A stretch of DNA of 64,000 nucleotides from Nansenia antarctica (lineage: Eukaryota; Chordata; Actinopteri; Argentiniformes; Microstomatidae), in the NCBI GenBank assembly GCA_963989245.1, contig OZ022351.1, positions 14,319,843 through 14,383,842 of the forward strand. Direction: 5' to 3'. The position numbers and the translations under genes are program-made. Positions 54,101-63,100 of the stretch are shown here, piece after piece. Under the pieces are notes generated by a model. It searched no databases. It was not told where the DNA came from and was given only the letters and a program-made list of their open reading frames with translations. Within the stretch, counting starts at the first letter, position 1. Every line of letters starts with the position of its first letter.

Positions 54101-57100
54101 ACTGTAGGTGTTGCTATCAATCTTGAGCAGATCCCTTTTTTTCTCTCAAAACTTTCCACCTGCAATCACTCTGGTACATGATAGTATTCATCTCATCTGT
54201 TCACAAGACCTTTTTTTCCAGACATCTGCAGGCTTTTTAGGTACTTTTTTTTAGTACTTTTACTTTTGGAGGATAATTGGTAGTTTGCACCTTGCAGTGA
54301 AACTTCTGTCAACACTGCTGTGATCAATATGTTACACAAATATTCTCAAATAAAAGCTGATAATCTCTACTTTAACTTCATACCTTAACAATACCATAAC
54401 TTTTGGAGTATAGAGGCAAAAGAAGAAAAAAGAGTTCACTGTTCCATTACTTATACAGGGCACTGTGTTCAAAATGAGGCGACACCACACTTTATGTTCT
54501 ACTCAATATATTGTACACAGTATGAATCATTTGGTGTCATTTCTTAGAGCATAAATACCATAGAAACAGCAGCCAGCTTGTATACCACATTTTCCAGCTA
54601 ATACATTTCTGAGTCACTCAGATGCGATTTTATTTTCCCCCCCAGCTTGAAGCCATTATTGGGGTGATGTGTTAATTCATCAAATCACTTAAGCAGGAAA
54701 CAGCACTACCGAATGAATCACTGGCATTTCAAAACTACACATGACTCGTGTGTGAGTCAACTCGACTGTTTTTGACATTATTTTAAAACGGGGGGTGATT
54801 TGGAACGCAGAGCGGTGAGGCGGCTTCGGAGAGGTTTCGCTCTGTGACAACCAGACACTAGCTCACATGTGAGGACAAGTGCAGACACTGATTTCACAAT
54901 GGTTAGAGTAACTCGCTTTATCCACTATGTCATGTATGATCCCCTGTGTTTCACACTGTTACTAACAGAGAGGAAAACATGAATCGGATGTTTAAGAGGT
55001 TTCTGTTAGTCACACTTTAGTCATACTGTTGACCCCAATTGCTGTCGTCGAGGCCCATGCCAGGGGAGGCTGGTGGAGGTAGAAATCAGGGGACGGGCAC
55101 ATTGTAACGCATGGAATGGAATGAGGAATGGTATCAAACATGGCACCACTCCTCATTCCATTCCATGTATTACGATGAGCCAGTCCTCTGTTTTCTACCC
55201 CCATCAACCTCCACTGGCCCACACAATGATTACTTTGTGATGATTGAGATTTAATAATAATGAATAATGTTGTTATATTATGTTATATTGCCATGCAATC
55301 AGCTTGTCAGTCAATTGTTGGAATTTGGTATTTTATGCTTTTATTTAGAGCGGAAGTCTCTCTGTGGCAAAGGCCCACCTGGAAGAACATCTGAAAAAGG
55401 GCTGCACAGATGACCGACACCAGGAAGAGGTCACGCTCCCACCTGACATGCCACCAGTCAATCCACCAGAGCACGAACTAGATATCAGTCCACCCAGGTG
55501 GAGTGAAGTAGACAACACTGTGCGTAGAGCAAGGGCCGCGTCAGCTCCAGGTCCCAACGGAGTTCCATACAGGCTCTACAAAAACGCACCAGATGTCCTG
55601 AGATTCCTCTGGAAGCTGATGAAAGTTGTGTGGCAAAAGAAGGCGATACCAACGTCCTGGCGGAGAGCCGGAGGGATCCTTATCCCCAAGGAAAAGGACT
55701 CAACAGAAATCGGACAGTTCCGGCAGATCAGCCTTCTAAATGTCGAGGGAAAAATCTTCTTCAGCGTGGTCGCTCATAGACTGGCAGGATACCTGCAAAG
55801 AAACAACCTGATTGACACGTCAATCCAGAAAGCAGGCATCTCAGGCTTCTCAGGGTGTGTCGAACATGCTAGTGTCATCTGGCATCAGATCCAGGTCGCC
55901 AAGAAGGAGGGAACGGACCTCCACGTGGTGTTCCTGGATCTCGCGAATGCCTTTGGCTCAGTCCCTCACAACCTCCTGTGGACAGCCTTCGACTACTTCA
56001 GGATCCCACCAGCTCTCACAACCCTTGTCAAGGCCTACTTCCAGGACGTCCAGCTCTGCGTGACCACAGCAGAGTACACCACAGCATGGCAACATCTGGA
56101 AGTGGGAATCATGGCCGGCTGCACCATCTCCCCGCTGGCCTTCACCATGGCCATGGAGGTCATTATTCGGGCCTCTCGATGGGTGGTTGGCGGACAGCGA
56201 ATAAGACCTGGGCTGAGGCTGCCGCCGATCAGAGCCTACATGGATGACCTCACAACACTCACCACGACCAAGGCTTGCACAGTACGGCTACTAAGAAAGC
56301 TCCAGGAAAACATTGAGTTGGCTCGCATGAAGATCAAGCCGAGCAAGTCCAGAAGCATCTCCATTGTCAAGGGGAAGCTGTCAGACCACCGCTTCCACAT
56401 TGGCAAAGAACCCATTCCAACGGTCTCCGAGAAGCCTGTGAAGAGCCTAGGTCGTTGGTATGATGCCTCCCTCAAAGATAAAGAGCAAGTAGAGCAGCTC
56501 AGGAAGGAGGTAGCCAGCGGCCTGGAGAACATCGACAGAACCCTGCTTCCTGGCAAGCTGAAGCTCTGGTGCATGCAGTATGGACTACTTCCACGTCTCC
56601 TGTGGCCACTAACCCTCTATGAAGTTCCTCTCTCAAAGGTGGAAAAGCTGGAGAGACTGGTCAACTCATATGCAAGGAAGTGGCTTGGCCTTCCCAGGTG
56701 CCTCAGCAGCATTGGGCTCTACGGCAAAGGGATGTTACACCTGCCCATTTCCAGTCTGACAGAGGAGTACAAGTGTGCCAAAGTCAGACTGGAGATGATG
56801 CTTCTGGATTCGAATGATCCATTTGTAGCCCAAGCTGCCCCCATCCTGGCCACTGGGAGGAAGTGGACCCCATTGGCTGCAACTGAGCAGGCAAAGGCAG
56901 CACTCAGACACAGGGACATTGTGGGCCGAGTGCAGGAGGGGAGGAGTGGTCTTGGCCTCGGGATTAGTACACCGGCCTGGAGCAAGGCCAATCCATCTCA
57001 GAGACGCAAGCTGGTGGTCCAGGAGGTACGTCGGGAAGAGGAAGCAGGAAGGCGCGCACAAGCTGTGGCGCAGTCAAAGCAAGGGCAGTGGATGGCATGG

Positions 57101-60100
57101 GAAGGAGTGGAAAAGAGGAAGATCTCCTGGAAAGATCTGTGGGAGATGGAGGCATTCAGAGCGAGCTTCACCATCAGGGCTGCCTACGATGTCCTGCCTT
57201 CTCCTGCAAACCTAAGCCAGTGGTATGGCGAAGACCCCACGTGCCCTCTATGTCAAAGTCCAGCAACACTGAAGCACATCTTAGTGGGATGCAAGACCAG
57301 CCTCACCCAAGGCCGTTACACCTGGCGGCACGACCAGGTGCTAAGGTGTCTTGCAGCAGTGCTGGAAAGTCAACGGACAAGTGTGAACGCCCTTCCTCCC
57401 CCATCATCCCGGTGGCAGCCAGCACCATTTGTTCGGGAGGGCGAGGGTCAAGCCAGCCTCACCACCATAAGACCAGACACTGGGCAGCTGGGCAGAGCAC
57501 GGGACTGGAAGCTGCTGGCAGACTTGGACAAGAAACTCTGCTTCCCAGCTGAGATCGCAGCCACCAACCTGCGACCAGACCTTGTGCTGTGGTCAGCCTC
57601 GCTCAAGCTCGTTTACATCATCGAGCTCACTGTGCCCTGGGAGGGTGCAGTGGAGGAGGCCTACGAGCGGAAGAGGCTGAGGTACACTGAACTCGCAGCA
57701 GATGCCCAACAACAAGGCTGGACAGCGAAGGTACGCCCAGTGGAAGTAGGCTGCAGAGGGTTCGTAGCCACCTCAACATCCAGGCTACTCAGGGAGATGG
57801 GAGTGCGAGGGAAGACCCACCGGCAGGCAATCAAGGACCTCTCCAGGGCTGCTGAAAAGGGGAGCCAGTGGCTGTGGATGAAGAGAAAGGACTCGACCCG
57901 GGCGTTCAAATGAGCTGATCGCATCTAGGGAGTGAACCTGGGACGCTGGGATTCACTGCTGAACCCTCTGGAGGTGTCGTGGGCTTATCAGCGAAACATT
58001 CATGAAGGAGGGCGCCCACTTGACAACCCAAAGGATGCCATCGCTCATTTGAACACCACAGAGTCTCATCGGTGCCTTAAGTATGTATGTATCGAGGGAT
58101 ATCAACATCTAGTCCTACATAACAGATCTGATCATCTGGTGAACCAGTGACTGCTGTGAAAGTGCAGCTGGCAACAAGGGAAAGACCTTGCGACAGCATG
58201 GAAAGACAGCTGACAGGAGGGAATAGACCCCAACGGGGCCGCCATGGGCTAGCTACCCGTGGCGGCGGGATCCAGCACGAACAGTGTATGGGTCCCACCC
58301 AAACTTGGCTACGAAAAATTCTAAGAAGAAAATACCCCCTGAGCCTGCGAGAGCGGGGGCGGAAGATGGCTCATCGGCAGACAACCCGGTAACGAACACA
58401 GGAACGGAACAGACTACGAGATTGATGATCAGCATACCTGAGGCTCCGACAGCTACAGCAGGACACACGCTCCAGAACTGCGTATGTGGTTGGACAAAGG
58501 TTACTTCCACCCATGGCCTGAAGATACACCAGGGCAAGAAAGGGTGCCTAAAGAAGGGTCAACAGGGAAGTCGCATCGACAGCTACTTTTTGAGAAGCAG
58601 GCCGAGTCAGTCGACTGAAGTTCAGCAGCAGGACACACACCACAGTCTGCAGGACATCAACACCCCTGTCCCAGAGGAGGAAGAACAAGGCACAGGAGAG
58701 CAACCTGAATCCAACACATCACGACCACCAGCAGAGAAGAAGATCCAGGGGCGAAGGCCATTAGTCAAGTGGCCAAAGTCCTGCAACAAGACGCTGTGGA
58801 AGGAGGTCAACACTGATCTCTGCAACATCCTAGAAGGGATCAGAGGCACCACCATGAAGAAGTTGGAGAGAATGGGCAACCTCATCTATGCCTATGGAGT
58901 GGAACAGTTCGGAGTGGTCGAAGGCAAACGATCTACTCAGTCAATTCCCACCAAGTCCAGAAGGCAGACAGAAATAGACCGACTAGTCAAGGAGAGGAGG
59001 CAGCTGAAGAAGCAATGGAGGAAGGCCACAGAGGAGGAGAAGGAGGGAATAAACCTGCTGCAGGAAGAGATTAAGAGCAGGCTTGCATCACTGAGGAGAG
59101 CTGAAAACCTCCTGAAGAGGCGCAGAAGGAAGGAGCAAACAAGATCACGCTTCTACAAAGATCCTTTCAAATTTGTGAAGACTCTCTTCACAAAGGAGAA
59201 GAGCGGAAGTCTCTCTGTGGCAAAGGCCCACCTGGAAGAACATCTGAAAAAGGGCTGCACAGATGACCGACACCAGGAAGAGGTCACGCTCCCACCTGAC
59301 ATGCCACCAGTCAATCCACCAGAGCACGAACTAGATATCAGTCCACCCAGGTGGAGTGAAGTAGACAACACTGTGCGTAGAGCAAGGGCCGCGTCAGCTC
59401 CAGGTCCCAACGGAGTTCCATACAGGCTCTACAAAAACGCACCAGATGTCCTGAGATTCCTCTGGAAGCTGATGAAAGTTGTGTGGCAAAAGAAGGCGAT
59501 ACCAACGTCCTGGCGGAGAGCCGGAGGGATCCTTATCCCCAAGGAAAAGGACTCAACAGAAATCGGACAGTTCCGGCAGATCAGCCTTCTAAATGTCGAG
59601 GGAAAAATCTTCTTCAGCGTGGTCGCTCATAGACTGGCAGGATACCTGCAAAGAAACAACCTGATTGACACGTCAATCCAGAAAGCAGGCATCTCAGGCT
59701 TCTCAGGGTGTGTCGAACATGCTAGTGTCATCTGGCATCAGATCCAGGTCGCCAAGAAGGAGGGAACGGACCTCCACGTGGTGTTCCTGGATCTCGCGAA
59801 TGCCTTTGGCTCAGTCCCTCACAACCTCCTGTGGACAGCCTTCGACTACTTCAGGATCCCACCAGCTCTCACAACCCTTGTCAAGGCCTACTTCCAGGAC
59901 GTCCAGCTCTGCGTGACCACAGCAGAGTACACCACAGCATGGCAACATCTGGAAGTGGGAATCATGGCCGGCTGCACCATCTCCCCGCTGGCCTTCACCA
60001 TGGCCATGGAGGTCATTATTCGGGCCTCTCGATGGGTGGTTGGCGGACAGCGAATAAGACCTGGGCTGAGGCTGCCGCCGATCAGAGCCTACATGGATGA

Positions 60101-63100
60101 CCTCACAACACTCACCACGACCAAGGCTTGCACAGTACGGCTACTAAGAAAGCTCCAGGAAAACATTGAGTTGGCTCGCATGAAGATCAAGCCGAGCAAG
60201 TCCAGAAGCATCTCCATTGTCAAGGGGAAGCTGTCAGACCACCGCTTCCACATTGGCAAAGAACCCATTCCAACGGTCTCCGAGAAGCCTGTGAAGAGCC
60301 TAGGTCGTTGGTATGATGCCTCCCTCAAAGATAAAGAGCAAGTAGAGCAGCTCAGGAAGGAGGTAGCCAGCGGCCTGGAGAACATCGACAGAACCCTGCT
60401 TCCTGGCAAGCTGAAGCTCTGGTGCATGCAGTATGGACTACTTCCACGTCTCCTGTGGCCACTAACCCTCTATGAAGTTCCTCTCTCAAAGGTGGAAAAG
60501 CTGGAGAGACTGGTCAACTCATATGCAAGGAAGTGGCTTGGCCTTCCCAGGTGCCTCAGCAGCATTGGGCTCTACGGCAAAGGGATGTTACACCTGCCCA
60601 TTTCCAGTCTGACAGAGGAGTACAAGTGTGCCAAAGTCAGACTGGAGATGATGCTTCTGGATTCGAATGATCCATTTGTAGCCCAAGCTGCCCCCATCCT
60701 GGCCACTGGGAGGAAGTGGACCCCATTGGCTGCAACTGAGCAGGCAAAGGCAGCACTCAGACACAGGGACATTGTGGGCCGAGTGCAGGAGGGGAGGAGT
60801 GGTCTTGGCCTCGGGATTAGTACACCGGCCTGGAGCAAGGCCAATCCATCTCAGAGACGCAAGCTGGTGGTCCAGGAGGTACGTCGGGAAGAGGAAGCAG
60901 GAAGGCGCGCACAAGCTGTGGCGCAGTCAAAGCAAGGGCAGTGGATGGCATGGGAAGGAGTGGAAAAGAGGAAGATCTCCTGGAAAGATCTGTGGGAGAT
61001 GGAGGCATTCAGAGCGAGCTTCACCATCAGGGCTGCCTACGATGTCCTGCCTTCTCCTGCAAACCTAAGCCAGTGGTATGGCGAAGACCCCACGTGCCCT
61101 CTATGTCAAAGTCCAGCAACACTGAAGCACATCTTAGTGGGATGCAAGACCAGCCTCACCCAAGGCCGTTACACCTGGCGGCACGACCAGGTGCTAAGGT
61201 GTCTTGCAGCAGTGCTGGAAAGTCAACGGACAAGTGTGAACGCCCTTCCTCCCCCATCATCCCGGTGGCAGCCAGCACCATTTGTTCGGGAGGGCGAGGG
61301 TCAAGCCAGCCTCACCACCATAAGACCAGACACTGGGCAGCTGGGCAGAGCACGGGACTGGAAGCTGCTGGCAGACTTGGACAAGAAACTCTGCTTCCCA
61401 GCTGAGATCGCAGCCACCAACCTGCGACCAGACCTTGTGCTGTGGTCAGCCTCGCTCAAGCTCGTTTACATCATCGAGCTCACTGTGCCCTGGGAGGGTG
61501 CAGTGGAGGAGGCCTACGAGCGGAAGAGGCTGAGGTACACTGAACTCGCAGCAGATGCCCAACAACAAGGCTGGACAGCGAAGGTACGCCCAGTGGAAGT
61601 AGGCTGCAGAGGGTTCGTAGCCACCTCAACATCCAGGCTACTCAGGGAGATGGGAGTGCGAGGGAAGACCCATCGGCAGGCAATCAAGGACCTCTCCAGG
61701 GCTGCTGAAAAGGGGAGCCAGTGGCTGTGGATGAAGAGAAAGGACTCGACCCGGGCGTTCAAATGAGCTGATCGCATCTAGGGAGTGAACCTGGGACGCT
61801 GGGATTCACTGCTGAACCCTCTGGAGGTGTCGTGGGCTTATCAGCGAAACATTCATGAAGGAGGGCGCCCACTTGACAACCCAAAGGATGCCATCGCTCA
61901 TTTGAACACCACAGAGTCTCATCGGTGCCTTAAGTATGTATGTATCGAGGGATATCAACATCTAGTCCTACATAACAGATCTGCTCTAGACAAGGGGTCG
62001 GGCCATAGACGGCGACCCTGGAGCAATTAGGGGTTCAGCGCCTTGCTCAAGGACACCTCGACACGTGGCCAGACGGGGTTCGAACCGTCGAACTGCCGAC
62101 CTTGCGATCATTAGACGCCGGCTCTACCTCCTGAGCCACTGCTTCCCCTTTTTTATTTACAGGTGTGCAACTGTGCAGGGGTGTTTAATGTGCCTAAATA
62201 CAGAACATGGGGTGAATCCTACCTGATTGTTTATGTTCTCAGCAAAATGGGGAGACTTGCTTTTCAGGAGTGTCACCAGGTCTTTGTACACATCGCTTTG
62301 TCTGTCGTAAGCATTCTCCACACCCTCTTGCCTTATGCCCTGTAAAGACAACGATGAAAACAGACGCATTAATACTATCACTACTACAATGGTTCTGGTA
62401 GAGACGTTAAAGTCATAGTTGGATGCCTGTTATACTGTACATCTGTATATCTGTGATTAGAAAGCACCATGGTAACATAATGTTGCTATTCTAAACCAGT
62501 GTGCGCTATACCCACTGCACAAGTTATGTTCTGTTCCTTTGGGTGAATAGCATTAATATCATATTTGAAACACAGGTGTCAACTTGTTTTCTGACCTGAA
62601 CTGAACCATTTCCAGGTGAGGAAATAGAGAGAGGAAATGTAGGCTACTCAGTGAGAGTGGAAGACGCACAATGTTCTCTCATGATTAATTGCATTAAAGG
62701 GTTGTTATAAATGTATGACATATTCCACAAATGTGTAATTAATCCATACAAAATGCTTCACTTTTCAGTGTCGCTTACCTAATGTTTTGGAAACTTTGTG
62801 ACCATTGTTACAGCGCAATACATATCTTGAACATTATATTAAGATTAATTGTATGCCATGTTTGTTCATATTTGACATTTGCTACATGTTCTGCAATATT
62901 CCAATTAATAGGCTACATCTACAGTATGATTGGTATTCAAGATTGCTATTGATTTACAGTGTCCTCAATGGCCTCAATGAAAAGTTATAAAAGTTATAAT
63001 TTTATTAACTGAAAACTGAAGTTGACTTTGTGACACTATCTTTTGATCTCACCCCATTGAGGAAGACTCCAGCTGTGCTGCATGTGATGTATAATGTCTC

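Larger units (their letters stand above)
58131..61983 (+). mobile_element. apparently full-length R2-group (Hero-like) LINE
   Basis: 3853 bp directly joined head-to-tail to the truncated copy. The leader is about 150-290 bp with a strong hairpin, followed by a single long frame and a 3'UTR of about 217 bp containing a short GTATGTATGTAT run. A single frame, a CCHC knuckle and a C-terminal PD-type endonuclease (not APE) define the R2 group. The detailed sequence ([27 protein letters not shown]) is closest, from memory, to the Hero clade; NeSL is the main alternative. The exact 5' and 3' ends are inferred only from where the two copies stop matching. Confidence 0.88.
50564..62222 (-). other. 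large odad2 intron carrying mobile elements
   Basis: 11.7 kb. About 50564-53468 shows no gene. Then come a Tc1-like remnant (53469-54465), a MITE (55061-55216), a tandem LINE pair (55347-61983, antisense to odad2) and a SINE (61984-62148) ending only about 70 bp before the next exon. Confidence 0.85.

Noticed and set aside
55345..61777. Multiple frames antisense or shifted relative to the LINE protein (e.g. 108 and 154 residues)
   Set aside because: They duplicate exactly in both LINE copies and shadow the GC-rich RT frame; no independent support.
61984..62148. tRNA gene on the minus strand
   Set aside because: A- and B-boxes are present but cloverleaf stems are not, and the body continues into a SINE core.
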